64,000 nucleotides of DNA from Streptomyces sp. SAI-127 (GCF_029894425.1 NZ_JARXYJ010000001.1:6716501-6780500), one strand, 5' to 3'; positions 50,535 to 60,137 are shown, counted from the stretch's first letter. The notes: generated from the sequence alone by a model not told the origin. Program-made: numbers and translations.

Positions 50535-51689
50535 ATGACGGTACGTACGACAGTGGTGGTGGCGACGACGGCGGTGGCGCTCACGGCCGGCTTCGCCGCG
50601 CCGGCGATGGCGGCCGGCGCCGGGACCGGGACCAGGTCCGGCGACCATGACGCCACCCGGAAGGCCGTCCGCGCCGCCGTGAAGGACGGCGTCCCGGGCG
50701 TGACGCTGACCGCGAAGGACGGCGGGAGGACCTGGTCGACCACCGCCGGGGTCGGCGACCTCAGGACGCACGCGCCGCGTTCGGCGGACGACCGCTACCG
50801 CGTCGGCAGCATCACCAAGACCTTCGTCTCCACCGTGCTGCTCCAACTGGAGGCGGAGGGACGGCTGTCGCTCGACGACACGGTGGAGAGGTGGCTGCCG
50901 GGCCTGGTCCACGGCAACGGACACGACGGCAGCCGGATCACCGTCCGGCAGCTCCTCAACCACACGAGCGGGATCTTCAACTACACCGCGGACGAGACGT
51001 TCGGGCGCACGTACTTCCTCAAGGACGGTTTCCTCGAGCACCGTTACGACACGAAGACGCCCGAGCAGCTCGTCGCGATCGCCATGACCCACAAGCCGGA
51101 CTTCGCGCCGGGCGCGTCCTGGAACTACTCCAACACCAACTACGTCGTGGCCGGCATGGTGATCCAGAAGGTCACCGGACGGTCGTACGGCGAGGAGATC
51201 CGGCGCCGCGTCATCGACCCGCTGCATCTGACCGCCACCTCGGTGCCGGGCACCCGTGTCAACGTCCCGCAGCCCAGCAGCCGGGCCTACTCCAAGCTGG
51301 CGCGGACGGCGACGGGACCGACGTACGACGTCACGAGGCTGAATCCCTCCCTCGCCTCCTCGTCGGGCGAGATGATCTCCGACTCGGCCGACCTGGACCG
51401 TTTCTACGCGGCTCTGCTGAAGGGCCGGCTGCTCCCGCCGAAGCAGCTGAAGGAGATGAAGACCACGGTGCCCGTCGAGGGCCTCCCGAACGCCGGTTAC
51501 GGCCTCGGTCTCATCGACCGCGAGCTCAGCTGCGGGGTCCACGTCTGGGGTCACGACGGCGGCATCCACGGCTCGAACTCCGTGGCCGTGACCACGGCCG
51601 ACGGCCGGCACTCCGTCGCCTTCAACTTCAACGGCGACTGGTCGGGGGACACCGACGCGGTCGTCGAAGCGGAGTTCTGTGGCGAGTAG
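50535..51689 (+). CDS. class C beta-lactamase-like serine hydrolase / D-Ala-D-Ala carboxypeptidase
   Basis: The 384-residue exported protein has a signal peptide (TTVVVATTAVALTAGFAAPA) and the serine beta-lactamase motifs SITK (nucleophile Ser), YSN and HDGG. ATG at 50535 follows GGGGGA. It may be a penicillin-binding peptidase or an esterase acting on the cell wall; sequence alone does not separate these. The promoter lies in the 220 bp behind the 231-bp element. Confidence 0.9.
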   Translation: MTVRTTVVVATTAVALTAGFAAPAMAAGAGTGTRSGDHDATRKAVRAAVKDGVPGVTLTAKDGGRTWSTTAGVGDLRTHAPRSADDRYRVGSITKTFVSTVLLQLEAEGRLSLDDTVERWLPGLVHGNGHDGSRITVRQLLNHTSGIFNYTADETFGRTYFLKDGFLEHRYDTKTPEQLVAIAMTHKPDFAPGASWNYSNTNYVVAGMVIQKVTGRSYGEEIRRRVIDPLHLTATSVPGTRVNVPQPSSRAYSKLARTATGPTYDVTRLNPSLASSSGEMISDSADLDRFYAALLKGRLLPPKQLKEMKTTVPVEGLPNAGYGLGLIDRELSCGVHVWGHDGGIHGSNSVAVTTADGRHSVAFNFNGDWSGDTDAVVEAEFCGE

Positions 51690-51775
51690 TCGCACCGACT
51701 CGGACACGAAGCACGCAGTTCATCCGGACGTAATATCCGTACCGCCTCATATCGGCTAACCCGCACTTCACGGGG

Positions 51776-53017
51776 ATGGCTCGATCTGTGTGCAAGGCGG
51801 GTGGTCGTGTGCGTACGGGACACGAACTGCGAGTGCTGTCGGTGTACGAGGGTTTCTTCTCCGGCGGGGCCCGGATCGTGCACAGCGACATCGTGCTGGG
51901 CCTCGCCGAGGGCGGCCAGCACCATCAGGTGCTGAGCCTGCACGGCGAGGTCCACCGGGAGGCGACCCGGCAGCGGATGGAGGACGACACCTGCTACCGG
52001 GCGCTGACCGCGGCCGGAGTGGGCGTGACCTCCCTCGGGCGCACCTTCCGGAGCACCGGCGTTTCGGCCGGTTTCACCGGACCGGAGCTGGCCGGAACGG
52101 CCCGGGCGACGGCCGGCGCGGACGTCATCGTCTCCCTCAAGGAACAGCCCCTGGCGCTGCTCAACCAGGCGGGCCTGCCGCGCCGCCCGGTCGTGGTCTG
52201 TCTGCACCGCTCCGACCCGGAGAACCAGGGCACCGCCCTCGACGAGCTGAAGGCGGCCATCGCCGACGGCACGGTCGTCGCCTGCGTCTGCTGCGCCGAG
52301 TCGACCCGGGCCGCGTACCGGGCCGCCGGGATCCCCTCCGACCTGCTCCACGTGATCCCCAACGGCGTCGACCTCTTCCGCTTCCGCCCCGACGCGGCCC
52401 GCCGCCTCGCGGTCCGCACGGAACTCGGCATCGACTCCGCGGCCCCCGTGGTCGTCTTCGCCGCCCGTTACGACGGCATGAAGAACGTCCCCCTGCTGCT
52501 CGCCGCCGCCCGCGCCTGGCTCGGCCGGGTCCCGGACGGGCAGGTGCTGATGTGCGGGGCGGGCATGACGGCGGAGAACCCCGGGCTCACCGCGGACCTC
52601 GCGACGGCGTTCGAAGGGGCGACGACCCTGGCGGACCGGGGGGTGCGTCTGCTGGGCGTCCGAAGCGACATGGAGATGCTGTACGCCGCCTCCGACGTCG
52701 TCGCCCTCACCTCCGCCTGGGGCGAGGCGGCCCCGCTGTGCCTGATCGAGGGCATGATGTGCGGCGCGGTCCCGGTGGCGACGGACGTCGGCGACAGCGC
52801 GGTGATCGTGGCGGGCCGCGGCCTGGTCACGGCCCCGGATCCGGAGGTGATCGCGGCGGCCTGGTCACAGGCGGTGGCCGTACGCGCCGACCTCGCCCCG
52901 GCCCTAGCGGCGAGCCGCGAGCGCTTCAGCCGTACGAGGATGATCGCGTCGTACGCGGCCCTGCTGGACCGCGTCGCCGCGGGCGCCGCCCGCCCCGCGC
53001 TGCCCGGCCCGTTCTGA
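51776..53017 (+). CDS. glycosyltransferase family 4
   Basis: A protein of up to 413 residues with the GT-B fold of family 4: VYEGFFSGGARIVHSD near the N-terminus, HVIPNGVDLFRFRPD, VVFAARYDGMKNVPLLLAAA and the C-terminal nucleotide-sugar site ALTSAWGEAAPLCLIEGMMC with the E-x7-E pattern. GTG at 51809 (VRTGHELRVLSVYEG) is an alternative start. It transfers a sugar from a nucleotide donor; the acceptor is unknown and no other glycan genes adjoin. Confidence 0.88.
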   Translation: MARSVCKAGGRVRTGHELRVLSVYEGFFSGGARIVHSDIVLGLAEGGQHHQVLSLHGEVHREATRQRMEDDTCYRALTAAGVGVTSLGRTFRSTGVSAGFTGPELAGTARATAGADVIVSLKEQPLALLNQAGLPRRPVVVCLHRSDPENQGTALDELKAAIADGTVVACVCCAESTRAAYRAAGIPSDLLHVIPNGVDLFRFRPDAARRLAVRTELGIDSAAPVVVFAARYDGMKNVPLLLAAARAWLGRVPDGQVLMCGAGMTAENPGLTADLATAFEGATTLADRGVRLLGVRSDMEMLYAASDVVALTSAWGEAAPLCLIEGMMCGAVPVATDVGDSAVIVAGRGLVTAPDPEVIAAAWSQAVAVRADLAPALAASRERFSRTRMIASYAALLDRVAAGAARPALPGPF

Positions 53018-53033
53018 CAGCCGCGCGCGCAGC

Positions 53034-53072
53034 GAGGAGGGGCCCGGCTCCCCGGCGCCGTGGCCCCTCCTC
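53034..53072. terminator. bidirectional terminator hairpin
   Basis: GAGGAGGGGCC (53034-53044) pairs perfectly with GGCCCCTCCTC (53062-53072) between convergent genes. Confidence 0.8.
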
Positions 53073-53101
53073 TCCCCTCCTGGTCCTGCCCCGGTCCGTC
53101 A

Positions 53102-54160
53102 CTACCGGGGCAGCACCACGACATACGCGGCGGGATCCCGGTCGCCGGAGGCCATGAGGGCCGTACGGACCACCGTCGCCTGCTGTTCCATCGCGTCCCG
53201 GAGTTTGCGGGGGGTGATGTGGACGACCGTGATGCCGAGGCGCTCCAGGTGTTCGCGCTTGCGGGCGTACTCGGACCAGAGGGCGTCGTCGTCCTGCCGG
53301 TGGCGCTGCCGGGGCGCGCGGGTGTCGAGTTCGACCGCCACCGCCTGCTCCGGCCAGTACGCGTCCAGTCCGCCCAGGTGCGGCCCGCCCGGCAGCCTCA
53401 GATCCACGTTCCACACCGGGTCCGGGAGGCCGTACTCCTGGACCATGCGGTACAGGCGGTCCTCCGCGATGGCGCGGCCCTCGGCGAGCAGGGAGTCCAC
53501 CGCGTCCACCACGTGCGGGCGGCTGAGCAGCCTGGCCTCGTTCAGCTCCCGGACGACGGCGGCCGGTTCGCAGTGGCCGCCGCGGACCGCCTCCGTCAGC
53601 AGCCGGCGTACCGCGCCCGCGTCCGTCAGTTCGGTGACCGCGTCGGCGAGGGCGCGCGCGACCGGGGCGACCGGGACGCCGGTGACCTGCTCGGCGGCCG
53701 GGAGCGCCGACGTGCGGACGATCCGCGCGCCGCCCGCCGAGCGCAGCCGGCGCATCCTCGGGACCAGGACGTCGATCCGGTCCAGGGAGAGCAGCGGCGG
53801 GGTCGAGCTGAAGCCGTGCAGCGTCAGCGCCGCGAGACCGGTGATCATCGCCTCCGCGTACATCGGGCGGTGCGGGTCCTCCGCGCCCGGCTGCGCCGGG
53901 ACCCCGGCGGCGGTCTCCCGTGCCGCGTACATCAGCACCGCGTGCAGGCGCTCCTCGCTGGTCGGCGAGCCCGGGTGGAGCAGGTAGACACCCGGGAGGA
54001 TCTGCTGCCAGGGGCCGCCGGGCCGGCACTGCTCGTTCGCCTCGGCGACCGAGACGCCGGTCGTACGGAGCCGGCCGGCCGTCACGACACGGCGGTGCAC
54101 CTCGGAGAGGTGACGCAGGGGGCGGGGGGAGAGCGGGGGGAGCGGGGCGTTGTGGTTCAT
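53102..54160 (-). CDS. AbiEi-like / DUF559-like protein
   Basis: The 352-residue protein starts MNHNAPLPPL at ATG 54160 and combines an AbiEi-type winged helix and scaffold region (RVVTAGRLRTTGVSVAEANE, WQQILPGVYLLHPG, GLAALTLHGF, IDVLVPRMRRLRS) with a C-terminal nuclease-like fold (AYWPEQAVAVELDTRAP, YARKREHLERLGITVVHITP) of the DUF559/PD-(D/E)xK kind. Similar proteins are frequent, usually solitary, in actinobacterial chromosomes. No AbiEii toxin gene is adjacent, so a toxin-antitoxin role is not supported here. Confidence 0.75.
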   Translation of the reverse strand: MNHNAPLPPLSPRPLRHLSEVHRRVVTAGRLRTTGVSVAEANEQCRPGGPWQQILPGVYLLHPGSPTSEERLHAVLMYAARETAAGVPAQPGAEDPHRPMYAEAMITGLAALTLHGFSSTPPLLSLDRIDVLVPRMRRLRSAGGARIVRTSALPAAEQVTGVPVAPVARALADAVTELTDAGAVRRLLTEAVRGGHCEPAAVVRELNEARLLSRPHVVDAVDSLLAEGRAIAEDRLYRMVQEYGLPDPVWNVDLRLPGGPHLGGLDAYWPEQAVAVELDTRAPRQRHRQDDDALWSEYARKREHLERLGITVVHITPRKLRDAMEQQATVVRTALMASGDRDPAAYVVVLPR

Positions 54161-54273
54161 GCAGCGGAGATTCCCGCGTCCGGTCCGCCCGATAGCCGCT
54201 GTTACACGGCTGTCGACAAATGCGGACAAGGCAGTACTAAAGGACGGGTGTTCGGGTGCCGAGTAGAGAGCGA

Positions 54274-54306
54274 AACCCCTGGTCCATTCGGGTGGGACCA
54301 GGGGTT
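54274..54306 (-). terminator. terminator after the second pepN gene
   Basis: AACCCCTGGTCC (54274-54285) pairs perfectly with GGACCAGGGGTT (54295-54306), 9-nt loop, about 60 nt past the pepN stop. Confidence 0.85.
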
Positions 54307-54365
54307 ACGGCTGCTATTGAACGGATTTCGTAACGGCTACCGGGAGCCCAAGCTCAGGCCAAAGG

Positions 54366-56951
54366 TCATCCGTGGTTGACGGCCCGCGCATCGCACTCCT
54401 GTCCCCGCAGCGCCCGCGCCAGATCGTCCCGCCCTTCCAGCACCAGCCTGCGCAGCGCCGGCGCCGCGTCCTCGTGGGCCGCGAGCCACGCGTCGGCCGC
54501 GTCCAGCGTCGTCCGCGGGTCCTGGAGGGAGGGGAACAGCCCGGAGACGGTGTTCATCGCGATCTGGATCGAGCGGTCCTGCCAGACCCGCTCGATCACC
54601 GCGAAGTACTTCTCCGTGTAGGGCTCCAGCAGGTTCCGCTGGGACGGCTGGTTGAACCCCGAGATGGTGGCCTCGGCCAGGGCGTTGGAGAGCGCGTCGG
54701 ACTCCACGACCTGCGCCCACGCCTGCGCCTTCACCGCCTCGGACGGACGGGCGGCCAGACAGCGGACCTGATGGCGCTTGCCGGACGCGGTGTCGTCGCG
54801 GGCGAGTTCGGCGGCCAGCGCCTTCTCGTCGGCCACGCCCCACACGGTCAGCGGCTGCAGGAAGGCCCACCGCAGCTCCTGGTCGACGGTCAGCCCGTCG
54901 ATGGTCGCCGTGCCGTCCAGCAGGCCCTGCAACAGGTCCAGGCCGGCCGGGCTCTCGGCCGTCCGCGCGAAGAACCGCGCCCACGCCAGCTGCTGTTCGC
55001 TGCCCGGCTCGGCGGCGAGCAGTTCCCGCTCGGCCCCCTCGGCGAGCAGCCCCGCACCCCGGTCGCGCCATTCGGGCGCCGCGTAGTGCACGACCGCCGA
55101 CTCGGCCCAGGCGTGCAGCATCTGCAGGACGCCGATGTCGGACTCGCGGCCCGCGAAGCGCAGCACGATGTCGATGAACTCCCTGGCCGGGAGCAGCGCG
55201 TCCCGCGTCATGTTCCACAGCGCCGACCAGCACAGGGCGCGGGCGAGCGGGTCGGTGAGGTCACCCAGCCCCGACTTCAGGGTCTCCAGGGAGCCCGCGT
55301 CGAAGCGGGTCTTGCAGTACGTCAGGTCGTCGTCGTTGACGAGCACGAGCTCCGGCGCTTCAGCACCGGCCAGCTCCGCCACGACCGTCCGCGGGCCGTC
55401 GACGTCCACTTCGGCGCGCGCGTACCGTTCCAGCGCACCGCCCCCGGAGCGCCGGTACAGCCCCACCGCCACCCGGTGCGGCCGCAGCTCCGGGTGCGAC
55501 TCGGCCGCCTCCTGCACGACCGCCAGCTCGTCGACCCGTCCCTCGGCGCTCAACAGCACCTGCGGGGTGAGGGAGTTGACCCCGGCCGTCTGCAGCCAGG
55601 ACCGCGCCCACGCGCCCATGTCCCGCCCGCTGGTCTCCTCGAGCACCGACAGCAGATCGCCGAGGCGAGTGTTGCCGTACGCGTGCCGCTTGAAGTAGCG
55701 CCGCGCGCCCTCCAGGAACGCGTCCTGGCCGACGTACGCGACGAGCTGCTTCAGTACGGAGGCGCCCTTGGCGTACGTGATGCCGTCGAAGTTGAGCTTG
55801 GCGTCCTGGAGGTCGCGGATGTCGGCGGTGATGGGGTGCGTGGAGGGCAGCTGGTCGGCGCGGTAGGCCCAGGCCTTGCGGCGGTTGGCGAAGGTGATCC
55901 AGGCGTCCTCGAAGCGGGTCGCGCCGACGTTCGCGAAGGTGCCCATGAAGTCCGCGAAGGACTCCTTCAGCCACAGGTCGTCCCACCAGACCATGGTGAC
56001 CAGGTCGCCGAACCACATGTGCGCCATCTCGTGCAGGACGACGTTGGCCCGGCCCTCGTAGGACGCCTGGGTGACCTTGCCCCGGAAGATGAACTCCTCG
56101 CGGAAGGTGACGAGCCCCGGGTTCTCCATCGCGCCGAGGTTGTACTCGGGCACGAACGCCTGGTCGTACTTCCCGAAGGGGTACGGGTAGTCGAAGTGGT
56201 CGTGGAAGAAGTCCAGGCCCTGCTTGGTGACCAGGAAGACGTCGTCGGAGTCGAAGTGCGGGGCGAGCCCCTTGCGGCACAGGGCACCGAGGGGGATCTC
56301 CAGCCGGGTGCCGTCCTCGAAGACGCGCTCGTAGGAGTCCGTGACGTAGTGGTACGGGCCCGCCACCACACAGGTGATGTACGTCGAGATCGGCTTGGTC
56401 TCCGCGAACCGCCAGACGCCGTCGCTCTCCGAGCCGGCCCCGTTGCTCCAGACCACCCATCCCTCCGGCGCCCGCACCTCGAAGCGGAAGGGCGCCTTGA
56501 GGTCCGGCTGCTCGAAGTTGGCGAAGACGCGGCGCGAGTCGGCCGGCTCGTACTGCGTGTAGAGGTAGACCTCGCCGTCCTCGGGGTCGACGAAGCGGTG
56601 CATGCCCTCACCGGTGCGGGAGTAGGCGCACTGGGCGTCGACGACCAGTTCGTTGTCGGCGGCCAGGTCCTCCAGGGCGATCCGGGAGCCGTCGAAGACC
56701 GCGCCCGGGTCGAGGTCCCGGCCGTTCAGCGAGACCGCCGTGACGCTCGGCGCGATCAGGTCCACGAAACTCGTGCCCCCCGGCTCGTTGCACCGGAAGC
56801 GGATCGTGGTCACGGACCGGAAGGTGCGCGGGCCGTCCCCGGCCTGGTCGCCGACCGCCGAGCGCAGGTCGAGGGACACGTCGTACCCGTCGACGGACAG
56901 CAGGGCGGCCCGCTCCCGGGCCTCGTCGCGGGACAGATTCTCACCGGGCAC
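54366..56951 (-). CDS. pepN: second aminopeptidase N paralogue (M1 family)
   Basis: The protein has about 861 residues with LGAMENPG and the zinc site HEMAHMWFG plus LWLKESFA, closely parallel to the protein at 35-37.6 kb. GTG at 56951 (VPGENLSRDEARERAALL) is chosen because it aligns with the start of the first PepN and has GAGGGAG eight bases upstream; ATG 56981 and 57017 are in frame but would add an extra N-terminus. Two PepN paralogues 17 kb apart are known in streptomycetes. It is divergent from the DsbA-like gene. Confidence 0.93.
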   Translation of the reverse strand: MPGENLSRDEARERAALLSVDGYDVSLDLRSAVGDQAGDGPRTFRSVTTIRFRCNEPGGTSFVDLIAPSVTAVSLNGRDLDPGAVFDGSRIALEDLAADNELVVDAQCAYSRTGEGMHRFVDPEDGEVYLYTQYEPADSRRVFANFEQPDLKAPFRFEVRAPEGWVVWSNGAGSESDGVWRFAETKPISTYITCVVAGPYHYVTDSYERVFEDGTRLEIPLGALCRKGLAPHFDSDDVFLVTKQGLDFFHDHFDYPYPFGKYDQAFVPEYNLGAMENPGLVTFREEFIFRGKVTQASYEGRANVVLHEMAHMWFGDLVTMVWWDDLWLKESFADFMGTFANVGATRFEDAWITFANRRKAWAYRADQLPSTHPITADIRDLQDAKLNFDGITYAKGASVLKQLVAYVGQDAFLEGARRYFKRHAYGNTRLGDLLSVLEETSGRDMGAWARSWLQTAGVNSLTPQVLLSAEGRVDELAVVQEAAESHPELRPHRVAVGLYRRSGGGALERYARAEVDVDGPRTVVAELAGAEAPELVLVNDDDLTYCKTRFDAGSLETLKSGLGDLTDPLARALCWSALWNMTRDALLPAREFIDIVLRFAGRESDIGVLQMLHAWAESAVVHYAAPEWRDRGAGLLAEGAERELLAAEPGSEQQLAWARFFARTAESPAGLDLLQGLLDGTATIDGLTVDQELRWAFLQPLTVWGVADEKALAAELARDDTASGKRHQVRCLAARPSEAVKAQAWAQVVESDALSNALAEATISGFNQPSQRNLLEPYTEKYFAVIERVWQDRSIQIAMNTVSGLFPSLQDPRTTLDAADAWLAAHEDAAPALRRLVLEGRDDLARALRGQECDARAVNHG

Positions 56952-57087
56952 GGGCGGTACTCCCTCGGGTGTCTTCAGCATGCGGACAGGCCCGATCCTG
57001 CCATGTGCTCCTGACATCGGTCAGCCGGGAATGGGGTGGGCGACGAGCGGTGTTGCGGGTTGAAACGAACACTTTTCTAGGAGACTC

Positions 57088-57750
57088 ATGTCCGAGACCT
57101 CGAACGCCTCCGGCAAGACCCCCGTCGACTTCTGGTTCGACCCGCTGTGCCCCTGGGCCTGGATGACCTCCCGCTGGGTCCTGGAGGTGGAGAAGGTCCG
57201 GGACATCGAGGTGCGCTGGCACATCATGAGTCTGGCGGTGCTCAACGAGGACAAGATCGACCAGCTGCCCGAGGAGTACCGGGACATGCTGGCGACCAAG
57301 GCGTGGAAACCGGTGCGTGTGGTGACCGCGGCCTGGCAGAAGCACGGCGCCGACGTCCTCGGTCCGCTCTACACCGCGCTCGGCACCCGCATCCACAACC
57401 AGGACGAGGGCCCGACCGTCGAGGCCATCGCCGCCGCGCTCGAAGAGGTGGGTCTGCCCGCCGACCTGATCGACTACGCCGACCAGGAGGACTTCGAGTT
57501 CGACGCCGAGCTGCGGGCCTCCCACAAGGAGGGCATCGACAAGGTCGGCCAGGAGGTCGGCACCCCGGTCATCGCGGTCCCCGGCGCGGACGGCGAGCAG
57601 ATCGCCTTCTTCGGCCCGGTCGTCACGCCGGCCCCCAAGGGCGAGGACGCGGCCAGGCTGTGGGACGGCACGCTCGCGGTGGCGTCGGTCCCGGGCTTCT
57701 ACGAGATCAAGCGCACGCGCACGAAGGGCCCGGACTTCAGCAACCTGTGA
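57088..57750 (+). CDS. DsbA-family mycothiol-dependent oxidoreductase-like protein
   Basis: The 220-residue protein begins TPVDFWFDPLCPWAWMTSRW and keeps the thioredoxin-fold layout of mycobacterial Rv2466c (MSLAVLNEDKIDQLPEEYRD, LGTRIHNQ, VGTPVIAV, FFGPV, RTRTKGP). The active site reads CPWA where Rv2466c, as I remember it, has CPWC, so only one catalytic cysteine remains and a monothiol mechanism with mycothiol is expected. Start ATG 57088 with TAGGAG eight bases upstream. Its stop abuts that of the zinc-ribbon gene. Confidence 0.88.
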   Translation: MSETSNASGKTPVDFWFDPLCPWAWMTSRWVLEVEKVRDIEVRWHIMSLAVLNEDKIDQLPEEYRDMLATKAWKPVRVVTAAWQKHGADVLGPLYTALGTRIHNQDEGPTVEAIAAALEEVGLPADLIDYADQEDFEFDAELRASHKEGIDKVGQEVGTPVIAVPGADGEQIAFFGPVVTPAPKGEDAARLWDGTLAVASVPGFYEIKRTRTKGPDFSNL

Positions 57751-57957
57751 TCACTTCTCCGGCTCGGGGAAGGTGTCGCCGTCGGTCACGTCACCCAGCC
57801 GCTGGAACCGCCGGCAGCTCCCGCGTGAGCAGCGGTAGTACGCGTTCAGGCGGGTCCATTTCGGCTTGTGTTTCCGGACGTGTGCCTTCTCCTTGTCGTC
57901 CCTGAGGGGTTCGAACTCCTCGGAGGAGCCGCAGTTCGGGCATGGCATCTTCGGCAT
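57751..57957 (-). CDS. small zinc-ribbon protein
   Basis: A 68-residue protein starting MPKMPCPNCGSSEEFEPLRD at ATG 57957 with AGGGGG five bases upstream. Two cysteine pairs (CPNC, and CSRGSC in YYRCSRGSCRRFQ) form a zinc ribbon, and Lys-rich linkers suggest nucleic-acid binding. The frame ends immediately against the convergent DsbA-like gene. Function unknown. Confidence 0.78.
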   Translation of the reverse strand: MPKMPCPNCGSSEEFEPLRDDKEKAHVRKHKPKWTRLNAYYRCSRGSCRRFQRLGDVTDGDTFPEPEK

Positions 57958-58082
57958 GTGACCCCCTGACTGGCCAGAGGCCGACCGCCCCGGCCCCGCG
58001 AGCGTAGGTCCTCGCGGAGCCGAGGCGTCAGCCCGGAATCGGTCCCGCCACATCATCAGCACCGGGCTCATTCCCAGCCCCC

Positions 58083-58690
58083 TCGCCTCACCGGGGCCGG
58101 GTCTGCTTTGAGTTTCCTTGCGTCGCCGGCGCTGGGCCGTTTCGGGCCCCCGCGCGTCGTCAGCGCCGGGCCGCTCCCAGCCCCCTCGCCTCGCCGAGGC
58201 CGGGCCTGCTTTGAGTTTCCTTGCACCCCGGCGCCGGGCCGCTCCGGGCCTCCTCGCCTCGCAGGGGCCGGGCCTGCTTTGAGTTTCCTTGCATCACCAG
58301 CCCCGGCCCCGCTTCTAGCCTCCCCGCATCACCTGCGCCGGGCCGCTTCGAGCCCTTCTCGCGTCGTCGGGCCGGGCCTGCTTTGAGTTTCCTTGCGCCC
58401 CAGCGCTGGGCCGCTTCGGGCCTCCTGACGTTGTTGGCGTCGGGCCCGCCCCGATCCTCCCTGCACCCCGGCGCCGGGCCGCTTCGAGCCTCCTTGCGTC
58501 GTCGGGGCCGGGCCCGCCCCGATCCTCCCCGCACCCCGGCGCCGGGCCGCTCCGGGCCTCCTCGCCTCGCAGGGGCCGGGCGCGCTTCGAGTTTCCTTGC
58601 ATCACCAGCCCCGGCCCCGCTCCGAGCCTCCTCACATCGCCGGCGTCCGGTCCGCTCCAAGCTTGTTGCCGGCTCGCTCCCGGCCCTTTC
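58083..58690 (-). repeat. 600-bp degenerate repeat tract behind an FGGY kinase gene
   Basis: The core GCCTGCTTTGAGTTTCCTTG or close variants occur near 58105, 58207, 58276, 58380 and 58585, separated by irregular units of GCGCCGGGCCGC and CTCCTCGCCTCG type. On the minus strand some units (GCAAGGAGGCTCGAAGCGG) resemble the last codons of the kinase gene (AAGGAGGCTCGGGGGCGGG). Unit lengths vary from about 45 to 105 bp, unlike CRISPR. No gene is supported here. Confidence 0.8.
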
Positions 58691-58696
58691 GCATCG

Positions 58697-60124
58697 TCAG
58701 TGCCTCGCCCGCCCCCGAGCCTCCTTCAGCCGGCCCAGGTGGTCCTCGTATCCCTTCGCGTAGTACGAGGCCCGCCCCGCGTCGGGCTCCACGATCGCCG
58801 TCGGCTCGGTCCAGGCACCCGCGTCCAGCGAGACCCCGTACCGCTCCGCCGCCGCCAGCACCGCCCCCCGGGCCCCCACCTCGCCCTCGACAACCCGCAA
58901 CGGTCGACCCAGCACGTCCGCCAGCAGCTGCATCCACGCGGAGCTTCGAGTGCCTCCGCCGCACACCGCGAGCGAACCCGTCAGCCCGGCCGCCTCCAGA
59001 CAGTGCCGGGCCGCGTACCCGATGCCCTCGCAGGTCGCCCGGATCAGATCCGCCTTGGTCGTCTCCAGTGAGACCCCGCTCAGCTCGGCCCGCAGATGGG
59101 GCTCGACGAACGGAGCCCGCTCCCCGGAGGGAGCGAAGTACGGCAGCACCCGAACCCCGTGCGCCCCCGGCGGGGTCGCCGCCAGCAGGTCGTCCACCTC
59201 CGCATGCGTGAGGCCCGTGGTCGACAGCACCCAGTCCAGCGCCGCCGTCCCCACCATCGCCGGCATCGCCCGCAGCCGGTGGCCGGTCCGGTCGGTGGAG
59301 ATGTACAGCCCGGCCGGCTCCCCGCTCAGGTCCAGCTCGGTGGTGGCGACGAGCGCGGCAAGACAGGTTCCGACGATGAGGAGTCCGTCGCCCGGCGAGG
59401 TGACCCCGGCCCCGAGCGCACAGGCCGGCAGATCGTACGGCCCGTTCGAGAGCCGCGTCCCGGACGGCAGCCCCTCGCCCCGCGCCTCACCCGTGGCGAT
59501 CGGATCGCCGATCGTGGGGAGCAGCCGCCGGCGACGGGTGAGCCCCAGCAGCTCGACCACCCGGTTGTCGTACGTCCGTGTCCGAGGGTCGAGGAAGGGC
59601 ATGGACGCGTCCGACACGTCCGTCGTCGCCCGCGCGGCACCCGTCAGCCGCTGGAAGACCATGTCCTTGCAGTACACGGCGGTCGCGGCGGCATCCAGGG
59701 ACCTCGGGTCGTACCGGTCGAGCCAGGCCAGCAACGGCCCCGGCGAGCCGGGGAACATCGCGCCGCCGGTCCGCCGGAACACCGTCTCGAACGTGCCGTC
59801 CGCCAGCCACTGGTCGAGCAGTTCGTGGGCCCGGCCGTCCATCCAGGACAGCGCCGAACGCACCGGCCGCCCCTCCTCGTCGACCAGCCACACCCCGTCG
59901 CCCTGACCGGTCAGCCCGGCCAGCTCCACCGGCTCCGGCACCCGCCCGGTCAGCTTGCCGAGGACGTCGACGACGGCGTCGTAGACCTCCGCCATGTCCT
60001 GCTCGACGAACCCTCCGTGCAGGGAGAGCTCCACCGGGCGTGACTCGACGGCCAGTTGACGGCCCCCGCTGTCGAACGCGGCGGCCTTGACGACGGACGT
60101 GCCCACATCGATACCGACGTACAT
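58697..60124 (-). CDS. FGGY-family carbohydrate kinase
   Basis: The 475-residue kinase has the N-terminal phosphate motif YVGIDVGTSVVKAAAFD, AGLTGQGDGVWLVD, the catalytic Asp region LSWMDGRAHE and the C-terminal adenosine motif AVCGGGTRSSAWMQLLADVL. It phosphorylates a sugar or polyol. ATG at 60124 follows GGGAGG and lies 13 nt after the dehydrogenase stop, so the two are one operon. The substrate is not predictable; polyol or keto-sugar kinases are nearest in pattern. Confidence 0.9.
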   Translation of the reverse strand: MYVGIDVGTSVVKAAAFDSGGRQLAVESRPVELSLHGGFVEQDMAEVYDAVVDVLGKLTGRVPEPVELAGLTGQGDGVWLVDEEGRPVRSALSWMDGRAHELLDQWLADGTFETVFRRTGGAMFPGSPGPLLAWLDRYDPRSLDAAATAVYCKDMVFQRLTGAARATTDVSDASMPFLDPRTRTYDNRVVELLGLTRRRRLLPTIGDPIATGEARGEGLPSGTRLSNGPYDLPACALGAGVTSPGDGLLIVGTCLAALVATTELDLSGEPAGLYISTDRTGHRLRAMPAMVGTAALDWVLSTTGLTHAEVDDLLAATPPGAHGVRVLPYFAPSGERAPFVEPHLRAELSGVSLETTKADLIRATCEGIGYAARHCLEAAGLTGSLAVCGGGTRSSAWMQLLADVLGRPLRVVEGEVGARGAVLAAAERYGVSLDAGAWTEPTAIVEPDAGRASYYAKGYEDHLGRLKEARGRARH

Positions 60125-60137
60125 GTTGCCTCCCGGC

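Noticed and set aside
53102..54160. AbiE toxin-antitoxin system
   Set aside because: The protein resembles AbiEi plus a DUF559-like domain, but there is no AbiEii nucleotidyltransferase toxin next to it.
54274..54306. Possible tRNA-like hairpin
   Set aside because: Only one long perfect stem is present, with no cloverleaf, anticodon arm or T-loop sequence; it fits a terminator.
58083..58690. Regular repeats suggesting a CRISPR array
   Set aside because: Repeat units vary in sequence and spacing (about 45-105 bp), the intervening sequence is itself repetitive, and no cas gene is near.
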